Assembly: GCA_002179805.1 (NCBI GenBank)
Contig: NAVB01003992.1
Coordinates: 1 to 13,902 of the forward strand
Length of the DNA stretch: 13,902 nt
Source: Acanthamoeba lenticulata
Taxonomy: Eukaryota > Discosea > Longamoebia > Acanthamoebidae
Reading direction: 5' to 3'
Shown: positions 1-8,837 of the stretch, piece by piece
How positions within the stretch are numbered: the stretch's first letter is position 1
How the letters are laid out: each line of letters begins with the position of its first letter
Position numbers and translations under genes: made by a program
Notes under the pieces: model-generated
Told to the model about the DNA's origin: nothing
Database searches by the model: none
The model's input: only the letters and a program-made list of their open reading frames with translations

Positions 1-13
1 TGTGATTCCTGGC

Positions 14-3000
14 TCAGTGGCCGCCAAAGCGAGCGGCAGCCGCCCGATTGCCGCCCGACTGGCCGCAGCGGTGGCAACAGGCCCGGCCGGCCCCGGTCAG
101 CACGTAGCCGCTGGTGAGCGGCGCTCGGCACTCGGCGCACACGAAGCAGCGCGCATGGGCCACGCGGTCCTCGACCTTGACGCACTGTCCCTCGAGCACT
201 TGCGCGCACAAGTAGCACTTGCGCCCAAATGCCTCCTTCACGCATGCCGGGTGGTAGGGCTTGGCGTCTCGCAGCACAAACTTGAGGTCCTTGAATGGCA
301 GGCGGCAGTGCTCGCACGTGAAGCAGCCCTCATGCCATGCGCCGTTGAGCGCGCTCATCACCGGCTCGCCGGTGCTGAACGGCTTGCCGCATCCCGAGCA
401 GAACCGCGGTCCCGAGGGCCCGCCTGATGACGTGGTCGGGATCAGCGAGTGAACAACGCGGCCGTTGACGTCAAGTACAGGGGCAGGAGGGACACGCACC
501 GGCCTGCTGCACCTGCGTGCCGGGCGTTGGCGGGAGCGGCTTGGGCTTGGCTGCCGGTGCGAGCGTCGTGCGGCTGCCCGCTGAGAGTCCTGCCGGTGAG
601 ATGGATCGCGTCGGCACGGCCGACGCGCTGGTCGCGGGGACCGGAGCCGGTGTGATGGTGGGGGCTTGCGGTGCCGATGGCGCGGCTGGGCTTCGCGGTC
701 TGGAGAGCGTCGTTGCAGCAGGCCGCGCCGGCGGGGTGGCGGGGCTCACCGTAGTGGTCGTGTTGGACCGCCCGAAGCGCTGCGCAAGATCGCTCACGTT
801 GCCGCCGCCACCGGCGGCACTGGTAGCCGCAGGCGCCGGTGAGCGAATCGACGGGGTCGTGGCGTTGAGCGGACGCGACGCAAACTGATTCGTGCCGCTC
901 GGGGCCGGGCTGGTTTCGGCCTTGCGCAAGTTGCTCCGTAAGGAGGGAGTGGTCGCCGCGGGCGCGGCACCTGCGGAAGGCGCGGGCGTGGCGGCGGCGC
1001 GCTGGGGTGACGTCGAGGACGCTGGCGGGTCTCGCCGCTCAGATGAACCGCTGCCGTTGCTCGCTGCCGGCGCCGCGTCGCTGTTGGGCTTTTCCTTGCT
1101 CTTGCCGAATCGCTTGCTCACGTTGCCCACCTTGGCCTTGAGCGTCTTGCTCTCCTCCGCGGCGTCCCCTTCGAGGAGGAACACATGATCAGCACACAAA
1201 GCTAAGCGCTGCAGAGTGGGAATCCGGAGGGTGCCTACCGCGGAGGGTCTTGAACCAGCCGCCCATGCCGACGCGCTTGCGGTCCTTGGCCTCGAGACAG
1301 GCATGACAAATGGGTCGGCCGTCCTTGTCCTGCGTGTCGCCTTCGACGTCGCATCCGCACTTGCAGCAGACCTCAAACACGGCCGGCTGCTCGACCGCCG
1401 CAGCGGCGGCTGCGGCCGCCGGGGCGTGGGATTGCGCCTTGAGCAGCACGCAATTACGGAGCGTGCCTTTCTCCGACATGGTCTCCCTGCGCATTGTCAA
1501 ACCGTCGGCTTTAGCGCTGTGGCCTCGACCGATTGACAGAGGGCTGACAGGGAGCCGAGCGAGGTACCGTTCCATGATGAAGCTGAACCACATTTGCGAC
1601 GCCTCGAACTGGTCGAGGAAGGCCTTGATGGCCGGCGGCTGGGCGTTGCGGAAGGCCTGCACGTCGAGCTTGTTGTTGCGCATGTAGTTGGAGTAGTCTG
1701 CGAGGACGCTCTGGAAAAAGTCCAAGAAGGCTGCCGCCACATCCAAGTCGAACGCTCGCCCCTCTGCATGTCGTCGCAGCACCATTACAGCCGACCAGAA
1801 GCGTTAGCAAAAACAAATTAATTCATATTTTTTCCTTTTTTTAAATTCAAGATAAATTCAAGTTGGTAGGAAGGCAAAAGTCACGCACTCTTGCCGGAGG
1901 CGACGATGGTCTCGAGGCTCATCTCGAGTGTTCGCAGTTCGTGCGTTGGAAGCACGCTCGGGAAACCAGGATTGGTGATAAAGGTTCCCTTGTCCAAGTC
2001 CACTATGTACACCTGTATTTTTGTGATGAATAAATTAGAAATAGACAGAATGATGCCTCTCATTTGTAGGAAGGGATGGACGTGCCTCCTCAAGGGGCTG
2101 CTTCTTGACGGCGGGAATACTGTCGGCGAGGATACCCAGAAGGAAAGGCATCGGCGCGGCGCAGTAGTCCAGAAGCGACTGCGGGAGGACGGGAATGAAG
2201 ACATGCTGCCACGAGAACGGGTAGAGCAACGCACTGAGCGCGTTCACGCACGAGGACAGGATGCCCAGCGTCTTGGCGGCCACGATCACGCGCCGCTCCA
2301 ACAGCATGTTGCCGAAGAGCTCCAAAATGCGCGGAATGGACATGAGCTTGAACAGTGTCACGAATGATACCTACGCCCGAGCAGCACCGTCAGCTCTACA
2401 GCAAGAAGGGCTGCATACGCCGGGCCGAGCTTAATGTGGCGATGACGTACATAGTCAAGATACTCAAACCGAGAGCCGAGGGATCGGGTGAGCTGGTAGA
2501 CGTCGCCATTGGAGCTGCTCGCGCCGCCCCCTGCGGCGAAGGTGCGCACGGTGATGGTCTCGCCAGGATCGGGAAACTTGTTGGCCAGCACAGACTGCAG
2601 GAAGGAAAACACGGCTGTAGGCTTGGGCTTGGTCGACGCCTTTCGCCTCTCCTCGACGATATCCAATATACGCCGAAAGAGCGAAAACGACGTGCTGCCC
2701 CATCAAAAGAACGAAAGCGACGACGTCAAGCGAGGAAAGAGAAATGAAAACGGAAGGCGAAACGTCGGTGCAGTGCGGACCAAAGACTAAGCATGCAGTG
2801 GCACTCGACGATGGTGTCGCTGGGCTTGTCTGGATTCGGCACTCGCATGCGACGACAGTAGCCAAACTTGCGCGAGCCGTCTGAGTCCGTTAGCACAAAC
2901 GAGAACGTCTCGCTCTGTTGCACACCCAGCCCGCTGGGAATCCCGACACGCACCAAGTCAACGCACGCAAGAAAAAAGATAAAGCAGCAGCGAGCGTGGC

Positions 3001-3392
3001 ACCTACGTGAGCAGTTTCTTCTTTTTATCTTTCTTTTGGCTCTGGTCGGACTGGTCAAGCTCAGGGAAGCAGAACCGCATGATGGGTCCCGAGATAGAGT
3101 CCTTAGCACCCTGGTCGGTCGACGGCGGATACCGGTAGGCAATGAACGGCTGCCCCGTAGCTGCAGCCGAGTCAGTGTGGTGAGTGCGCCATTGCACAAC
3201 GCGTATCAGGTGTGCAGACAAAGAAAGGAGGTGCATGGAGCAGAAACAATCGCACGCAATTTGCAAATAAATGAGGCGATGCAGAGAGAAGAGAGGGGGG
3301 GGGGGAAGAAGGAAGAGATGCAAGAACATACCCGGGTTTACTTGCACGATGAGAACATACTCAAATATGGCGAGTTCTCGTGTCTTGTTCAT
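14..3392 (-). CDS. DENN-domain (Rab GEF type) protein with C-terminal LIM domains, 9 exons
   Basis: Exons, 5' to 3' on the minus strand: 3392-3332, 3160-3007, 2933-2781, 2694-2451, 2370-2086, 2012-1889, 1763-1239, 1168-500, 423-14. All phases agree, giving 874 aa. uDENN is about residues 8-140 (FEYVLIVQ, PFIAYRYPP, ETFSFVLTDSDGSRKFGYCRR, ILDIVEERR). cDENN is about 165-300 (LLERRVIVAA, LYPFSWQHVFIPVLP). dDENN is about 300-400 (FFQSVLADY, FRNAQPPAIKAFLDQF). A four-Cys finger (CKCG...CHAC) lies near residue 475, followed by a Pro/Ser/Ala-rich linker. Two LIM domains sit at about 747-799 and 808-858 with the C-x2-C...H-x2-C-x2-C-x2-C pattern. DENN modules are known to act as exchange factors for Rab GTPases; LIM domains bind proteins, often at actin sites. 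The Rab partner is unknown. ATG 3392 has an in-frame stop just upstream. The third intron donor (GTCCGC at 2780) is weak; the others are good. The divergent neighbour is the EF-hand gene. Confidence 0.88.
2013..2085 (-). other. GC-AG intron in the DENN gene
   Basis: The coding sequence ends in frame at ...QPLEE and resumes at VYIVDLD of dDENN after CAG. The donor reads GAG|GCACGTCC. No GT in the right phase is available. Length is 73 nt, phase 0. Confidence 0.8.
3283..3318. repeat. Homopurine tract with an 11-G run
   Basis: Plus-strand positions 3283-3318 contain only A and G, including eleven consecutive G at 3295-3305. The tract lies within intron 1 (3161-3331) of the DENN gene, where the transcript reads it as a pyrimidine tract. 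That intron is the longest in the window, at 171 nt. Confidence 0.85.
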
Positions 3393-3662
3393 CTCGCGCT
3401 ACTTGTGTATCCACACCAGTCGAATTCTTTCGATTCCCACCTAATCAGAAATGCGATAAAGCAAGGGCCACCAAGCTTGAGACCCGCTTCTTAGCGATAA
3501 AGCGCGTCGTAAGGAGTGCACAATGTGTATCAGTTGTGGCGGGAGCAGCAGAGATAGACTATGTAGACCATTTAGTTGGTATGCTTGGAATTCAAACAAT
3601 CCCGATGGGTGGTCGGGCTTCTTTTAGTGGGGACACTAAAACGAGAAGAGACAGCCCACAAC
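3393..3662. promoter_or_regulatory. Shared divergent promoter region (DENN gene / EF-hand gene)
   Basis: These 270 bp separate the start codons of two genes that run head to head, so both promoters must lie here unless there are unseen 5' exons. No clear TATA box is visible. A 10-bp element, GCGATAAAGC, occurs twice on the plus strand, at 3453-3462 and 3494-3503, with starts 41 bp apart. No convincing protein-coding stretch is seen. Confidence 0.6.
3453..3503 (+). repeat. Two direct copies of a GATA-containing 10-mer
   Basis: GCGATAAAGC is repeated exactly at 3453-3462 and 3494-3503 inside the divergent promoter region. The 41-bp spacing is close to four helical turns. A role as a paired activator site is inference only. 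Confidence 0.55.
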
Positions 3663-4833
3663 ATGGGGAGTGAGTCGTCCAAACTGGCAAAGAAGACTGG
3701 CTGTACGTGCTCGACCTTTTTGCACGCGCATATTTTTTGCTGGCTTGCTCACTGCTTGGGCGTTGCCTGCTGTGTCATATATACAGTTGCCAAGGAGATG
3801 ATCAAAGACCTGGAGAAGACCTTCGACGAGGTTATGACACAGACGCAACACGGCTCGCGCTTCAAACTCACTAGCGCTAGCCTTGCCCTCAAGTTTCGGT
3901 TGGACGAGGACACTGCTTTCCTGTTGGGCCGGTGCGTCTACACTTTCTTCTGCTTTAACATGGTGGTTGACCTCGCCTGCGACGTGCTTGTGTGCCGGGC
4001 AGAGCGCTAGACCACGACGGTGACGGCGAGATTGACTTCTCTGAGTACGCATGCCAGCAACTTCTTTGTGCCTTGGCGATATGCGTTACTGAGCATCTTC
4101 TTCTTCCACCTCCCCAACCTCAGGCTGGTGACTACGCTCTACTTGCTCTCTGACGACAGCTCACAGGAGGAGAAGATCGACTGTATGGGACCCTAATGAT
4201 CGTGCGTGCGTCGTTTCTGCACGACCTCATGGCTAAACTCGTGCACTTGTGCTCGTTGGTCAGTCTGCTTTCGGGTCTATGACAGGGACAATGACGGCTA
4301 CCTGGCACGTCCACACGTTACCTTCGAATGCTTGCCGTTGCGGTGTCTAATGGTTGGGTGGCCTCGGTAGACGCCCGCCGAGTACCGTGAGGCCACCGAC
4401 CTGCTGGTGCGGAACATGTCCCGCCTGACGGACTCCATGAACAAGTATCTCGCCTCGACAGAAGTGGAGACCTACGAGGTACGCGATGACGATCTTGTTG
4501 AGCTCACACCTCGAGAGCTTCAGGGCCAGATCACGCAGAAGTGCGCAGCCATCCACAATGATCAATGCAATGACCTTTTGTTGTTCATGCATTGAAGGCT
4601 CAAGTGTGATCGCGGTGCCGGACAGGTTCTTGATGGAGGCCGATGCAGACAAGGACGGGCGAATCAGCGCCGCCGAGTTCAAGGCCTTTGCGCTGAAGCA
4701 TCCAGAGACGCTGGTCGGGCTCATCCGCATGCGGGCCATCCTGGCCGAGCTCCTGACGCGCTGCAAGCGAATACGCCTGCGACGAGAGCAGGAGCGCGCG
4801 GACTTTCGCCCAAAGTTGCTTCGTCCACACTGA
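3663..4833 (+). CDS. EF-hand calcium sensor, probable N-myristoylation, 7 exons
   Basis: Exons: 3663-3702, 3787-3931, 4003-4044, 4124-4182, 4264-4304, 4371-4540, 4626-4833, joining in frame to 234 aa. Three canonical 12-residue Ca2+ loops are complete: DHDGDGEIDFSE (65-76), DRDNDGYLTPAE (102-113) and DADKDGRISAAE (172-183), each with acidic residues at positions 1, 3, 5 and 12. The second loop is only intact if intron 5 is spliced as GC-AG. The N-terminus MGSESSK has Gly2 and Ser6, which suits N-myristoylation. The layout resembles neuronal calcium sensor, calcineurin B and CHP proteins, which reversibly bind membranes or partner enzymes on Ca2+ binding. A degenerate first hand may lie before residue 60. 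The tail after the third hand is very basic (about residues 200-234). Exact subfamily and partner are unknown. Confidence 0.85.
4305..4370 (+). other. GC-AG intron in the EF-hand gene
   Basis: The donor is CTG|GCACGTCC and the acceptor is CGGTAG, with a CTAAT branch-like site upstream. Splicing here restores a perfect 12-residue EF loop. The in-phase GT alternative at 4318 would add four residues (ARPH) and break the loop. Confidence 0.75.
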
Positions 4834-4964
4834 GTGAGCCTGAGCCATCCACGTTTCCTTTCAAACACCAGCCCCACATTTTCTTTTTCGTTGTAATTTG
4901 GGAAACAATAACCACCTGTATCACCACTCTCCGCACACGAGACTGGCCAGTGTGCATCTAAGGC

Positions 4965-6694
4965 ATGGAGATACCAAAGCCGCGCGGAGGGCCGTCAGCC
5001 ACTTCAACTGCTGCCGCACCAACACTCAATAATGTTGCCTCCTCTTTCTCGTCTCTTTTTGATTGGCGACCAGCAGCACAGGCCGCCTCTGCTCCATCTT
5101 GGTCTGGTGTCTTCATGCCCACCGATTCTTCAACATCAACTACGTCTGCGCCCTCATCACCCTCACTAAGCGGATCGTGCCCCTCTCTTCTTTCACCTGA
5201 ATCCATCTCCACGCTGCCGCAACGGTTGCGCCTGGCGAGCATACCGCGGGATGAATCCGACATATGCCTCAAGATTCTTCTTCAACGAGCCTTTTACTCC
5301 TCGGAGCGGCATGTTCCTTCCTTTAATGACCTCAATCTCCCTTAATCTCTTTTCCTAATTGCCTCTACACAAATTAACACTGGTGCCGTGCAGAGCGGGT
5401 ACCTTCTTCTCCTACACGGTCACGGAGGAAGAAATCTCTCTTATTGTGGACGAGGACACCGTGTCTGCTTTCCCATCCGACACGCTGGTGCTCTCGCCTG
5501 ACCGTCTTCGTGCCATTCAAGTTTACGAAGGCGCCCATGCAATCAGTACTTTCCTCAATCCATTCTTTTCCCTTCCTGTACGTAACTCATACTTGTGTGG
5601 AAAGACATGACGGGCTACGTGAGCCTCCTGTCGGGCGGCATCACGCAGGAGGGCATCAACGTCATCTACTTTAGTACCTTCAATACAGACTTGCTCCTTG
5701 TACTCCCCTCAAGACCACACCCTGGCCTTTCTGCGCAGCGCTCACCGTTCTTGGGGCTTTGCAGGTGGACGAGAAGAAGCTGGACCGGGCGTTGACGCTG
5801 CTCAAGCGGACGCTGGCCGACTTCAACGCCGGCGCTCTGCCGCCAAAGGCCCGCCCGTCGGCTCACTCCCGCGAGGGCGGCCAACCGCTCTCACCACCCG
5901 CTTCGGTGTCCTCGCAGATGCTCCTCTCACCGCTTCCCAAGCACCTCTCCCTCGCCTACATGTCCACTTCCGTACGTGCTCAACGCCGACCTCGATCTTC
6001 GTTTGATTTATGTTCTGAGTTTTTGTGAGCAGAGCATCCCGAGCTACACGCATCAGCTCCTGAAGGCCTTCCTCAGGTACACACACCGCACGACCTCGCA
6101 CTGATGATCTATCATTATGATGACGTTTGATTATTTTTATTAATTAATTCATTTATATTTGTTTGCTTTGATCTACTTTGCAGCAAAACGCCGTTCTTCT
6201 CGTTCACGGTGTCGGGAGACGAGCTGTCGCTCATTCTCGATGACGAGCTCATGGCCGACTTCCCGGCGGGCGCCCTCACCGTCCATTCCTCCAAGTGGAA
6301 GTCCATCCAAGTCGACTTTGGCTCCCTCGGCTTCAGTGCGTCCTCCTTGCTTGCCACTCGATAGGACCGGTTTGATAGCACTACGTTCTGACTTGTTGTT
6401 ATTGCTGTTATTCATGACAACAGCGGAGATGGGCGTGGTGAGTCTCCTTGCCGACATCTTAGCCAAAGAGGGCATCAGCATTTACTACCTTTCCACCTTC
6501 AGCACCGATTTCACTCTTGTACGTTTTGTTTGCTATTTTATTCGATTTTTTTTAAAAAAAAACATCCATTATTATTAGTTTAAAGACACACTTGCTGATC
6601 AGTACACAAACACGCACAGGTGGAGGCCACGCAAGTGGAGCAGACCATCAGTGTGGTCAACCGACGACTTGCCCAGATGGAACGTGCCATGTGA
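4965..6694 (+). CDS. CASTOR/GATSL-like ACT-domain protein (candidate amino-acid sensor), 8 exons
   Basis: Exons: 4965-5308, 5394-5545, 5605-5699, 5765-5971, 6033-6076, 6184-6335, 6424-6518, 6620-6694, giving 387 aa. After a Ser/Thr/Pro-rich N-terminus of about 90 residues come two homologous ACT-type units. Unit 1 carries FFSYTVTEEEISLIVDED, then GYVSLLSGG and YFSTFNTDLLLV. Unit 2 carries FFSFTVSGDELSLILDDE, then GVVSLLADI and YYLSTFSTDFTLV. This pattern matches metazoan CASTOR1/2, cytosolic proteins that bind arginine and control GATOR2 and mTORC1. Asp360 aligns with the Asp304 reported as needed for arginine in human CASTOR1. The Ser111 position is Asn184 here, so ligand choice may differ; both alignments are from memory. 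ATG 4965 has TAA GGC directly before it. The role is inferred from the family. Introns 1-3 and 5-7 are at matching positions in the two units. Confidence 0.82.
5309..5393 (+). other. GC-AG intron in the CASTOR-like gene
   Basis: The donor is GAGCG|GCATGTTC and the acceptor is CCGTGCAG, phase 2. It joins YSSER to AGTFFSYT. The nearby GT (phase 0) has no acceptor of matching phase. Length is 85 nt. Confidence 0.75.
5394..6518 (+). repeat. Internal ancient duplication: exons 2-3 and exons 6-7 of the CASTOR-like gene
   Basis: Exon 2 (5394-5545) and exon 6 (6184-6335) are both 152 nt, with phase 2 entry and phase 1 exit. Exon 3 (5605-5699) and exon 7 (6424-6518) are both 95 nt, with phase 1 entry and phase 0 exit. 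The encoded proteins align without gaps, with shared FFS, IQV, VSLL, EGI, STF and TD residues. Confidence 0.85.
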
Positions 6695-6779
6695 TTTTTT
6701 TTAATAATTTTTTCTCTTTCGCAAATGATTTGGAGAACAGTCGTCATCAGGCCGAGTGGAGGAAGAGGAGGAACGGGGG
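6695..6779. other. Convergent intergenic spacer, 85 bp
   Basis: Two stop codons face each other across 85 bp. The left part is a T/A-rich stretch just after the CASTOR-like stop and probably holds 3' processing signals for both genes. There is no room for another gene. Confidence 0.6.
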
Positions 6780-7462
6780 TCAATGGGCGGCGACGGAGAG
6801 AATGGCATCGACCTCGGGCTGGTCGAGGGCGCGAGTGGCCTCGTCGGCGCGCTTGAGGAGGTCGACGTTGAGGCCCGTCTGCTGGCGGCCGAGCCACAGC
6901 GCGCGCGTGGTGTGGTCGGGCACCTGCACGGGCGAGATCGGGTGCACTAGGATGGACTCGATCTCGGCGGGCCGGTTCCACATGAGCCACGGGACGAAGC
7001 GGGCGAAGGCGCGGCGGGTGAAGAGCGTCTCGAAGTTGCCCAGCGGGTGGGGCCCTACCGGACGCGGGTACAGCGTGTGCACCTCGACGTCGTCGGTGTC
7101 CTTGAAGCACTCCTTCACCTGCTCCCTGATTTTAAAACCCAAATATATAGATTTCAAAAAATAAATTGACCAAAATGATTATAATTTTAAAAAAAAAATA
7201 GACATGAATAAATATTCGCTGCTTGGACGTGGGCTTCGTTGGTGTGGTCGAAGTACGAGTGAGCGTGGAAAAAGAAGACGCGCTGCGGGAGGGTGGAGTG
7301 AGTCAGTGTTCATTGCGGAAAGGTGCTAGTTGTTGCCAGCTGTACCTCGGGATAAGTCGAGTCCTCGGGAAGGGCCGCGAGGTACTCAGTGAGCAGAGCG
7401 CGGTGGTCCATCTTCTTCTCATAGTCATGCTCCAACACGAGAGGCGCTGTCGGCTGCTCCAT
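6780..7462 (-). CDS. DOPA 4,5-dioxygenase family protein, 3 exons
   Basis: Exons: 7462-7346, 7282-7229 and 7118-6780, about 169 aa. Family marks are FFFHAHSYFDHTNEAH (His45, His47), GPHP (about 79-82), WLMWNRP, ILVHP (His116), DHTTRALWLG (Asp125, His126). Known members cleave DOPA extradiol-wise to seco-DOPA, which leads to muscaflavin or betalamic-type pigments in fungi; most homologues elsewhere have no tested substrate. The first intron (7283-7345, GT-AG) is clear. The second is uncertain: possible donors are GT at 7228 or GC at 7222, and acceptors at 7119 or nearby, so one to three residues around position 57 may be wrong. The start is uncertain between ATG 7462, used here, and ATG 7507. 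It lies 66 bp downstream of the CutC stop on the same strand; no functional link is evident. Confidence 0.75.
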
Positions 7463-7528
7463 CTTTCTGGCTAGGGTGTCTACCACAAAAAGGGCTATTT
7501 TTCTCATTCTCACTTGGGCCGAAGCACA

Positions 7529-8643
7529 CTAGGGGTGATGAGCGCGCTGGAGGAAGCCGCAGACGCGATTCATGTCGACGACGGAGACGGTGAACTCGGG
7601 TGGCCGGAGGACACCGCCCATGAAGCAGTTGCCGTTGCGATAGACCATCGATGAGTCCTTCGAGCTGCGGCCCGAGACGTGGAACTCGCGCGCCTTGCTC
7701 CCACTTCCGTCATGACCAAGAGCCGTTAGATTTGCTCAAGAACCTGATGACACGGTTGAGAAGCGTACGCGAGGATGCGGGCGATGTTGCGCTCGGTGAT
7801 GCCGCCGCCGGGCACGATGATGATGCGGTCACCGGCCTGGCGCACGAGCGCAGCGAGCACGTCGAGTCCCTCCAGGCACGTCGCGTCACCGCCAGACGTG
7901 AGGATGCGCTCGATCCCTTTTGTGATGAAAGTCGATCAGTGGCGAAGGAAATCATAGAAGAAGAACTCGTCGACGAACCCAACGAGACGATGTCCTCCAG
8001 GGCCTGCGGCAGATCTCTGGCCATATCGAACGCCCGGTGGAAGGTCACCTGCGCCATGTGAAGCGAGCGGGTCAGCATACTTCAGAGGTCACGCGGGGTG
8101 ATTGATCTGGCGATGCCTTGAGCGGACGGGCCAGCTGCACGAGTGCGTTCGTGCGCTCCAGGTCGACGCTGCCGTCCGGGCGGAGCAGCCCAAACACGAG
8201 CCCCGCGACGCCCTCAGCCTTGAAGATCTGAGGAGTCGGGTCAGTACAAACAAGGTGTGCGCGGTGGACAGGGATAGCAGGACAAAACAGCGCACCTCAA
8301 CGTCTGCCTTCATAACCTCGAACTCTTCTTCGCTGTAGCAGAAGTCACTGCCTCGCGGGCGCACCATCACGTACACGTCGAGCTTAACGGCCTTCTTCAC
8401 CTGCCTGATGAGGGATGTGCGCGTTGCAACAGTGGCGCTCAACAGATGGCCTCTTGCTGACAGTCAGCAGGAGCTGTGGACGCACCGGAGGAGGCCGAGG
8501 GAGGGGGTGAGGCCGCCCTCGAACAGAGCCGAGCACAGCTCCACGCGCGACGCGCCGCCCGCTTCAGCCGCTACGGCAGAAGCCACACTGTCGACGCACA
8601 CCTCACACCGCACCGCTCCTGCTGCTGCCTCTGCACCTTCCAT
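7529..8643 (-). CDS. cutC: CutC family protein, 6 exons
   Basis: Exons: 8643-8486, 8404-8296, 8227-8117, 8048-7979, 7916-7769, 7703-7529, giving 256 aa, close to the bacterial length of about 250. Motifs in order: CEVCVDS and [18 protein letters not shown] (about 13-50), [18 protein letters not shown] (64-81), [14 protein letters not shown] (98-111), [12 protein letters not shown] (127-138), ILTSGG (154-159), IIIVPGGGI (181-189), REFHVSGR (204-211). The family is a TIM-barrel fold linked to copper homeostasis in bacteria and animals; its true biochemical role is disputed. ATG 8643 is the natural start, as it leads directly into the conserved N-terminal strand. The third intron is GC-AG. PP2C ends 194 bp upstream and the DOPA-dioxygenase-like gene follows closely downstream, all on the minus strand. 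Confidence 0.92.
8049..8116 (-). other. GC-AG intron in cutC
   Basis: The donor is CTCAAG|GCATCG and the acceptor is GGCGCAG, phase 0, 68 nt. It joins ARPLK to VTFHRAFD, which are contiguous in CutC proteins. GT donors further on would insert extra residues and leave introns of only about 34-44 nt. Confidence 0.75.
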
Positions 8644-8837
8644 GTTCTCTTTCTAAACTAATCTTCAAAAAGGAATTTAAAATTTAAAAAATATTTATGC
8701 AAGAGTAAAAAAAGACGTGATAATAACAGTTTTTACAGTGCAAAATGGAGTGATTATTATTTTGCTATTTACAAGTAATAGACAATCACGTGATGGGCGG
8801 GCAAAACAACGGCAGGCGCTCAGGTTGAAGGCGGGGC
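8644..8837. promoter_or_regulatory. Intergenic region between PP2C 3' end and cutC start, with E-box palindrome
   Basis: This 194-bp AT-rich spacer must carry PP2C 3' signals and the cutC promoter. It contains the perfect palindrome ATCACGTGAT at 8785-8794, an E-box of the CACGTG type bound by bHLH factors in other eukaryotes. That it works here is not shown. The same hexamer also occurs inside coding sequence at 315-320, so chance is possible. Confidence 0.45.

Noticed and set aside
424..499. Apparent frameshift between the Pro/Ser-rich linker and the LIM region of the DENN gene
   Set aside because: A 76-nt GT-AG intron (GTGCGT...CATCAG, phase 1) removes it exactly, so the gene is intact.
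4318..4370. GT-AG alternative (CAC|GTTACC) for intron 5 of the EF-hand gene
   Set aside because: It is in phase, but adds ARPH inside the second EF loop and loses the Glu at loop position 12; the GC donor at 4305 gives a perfect loop.
6519..6619. T-run/A-run in the last CASTOR-like intron as a possible terminator hairpin
   Set aside because: It lies inside a well-supported intron and such homopolymer runs occur in many AT-rich introns here.
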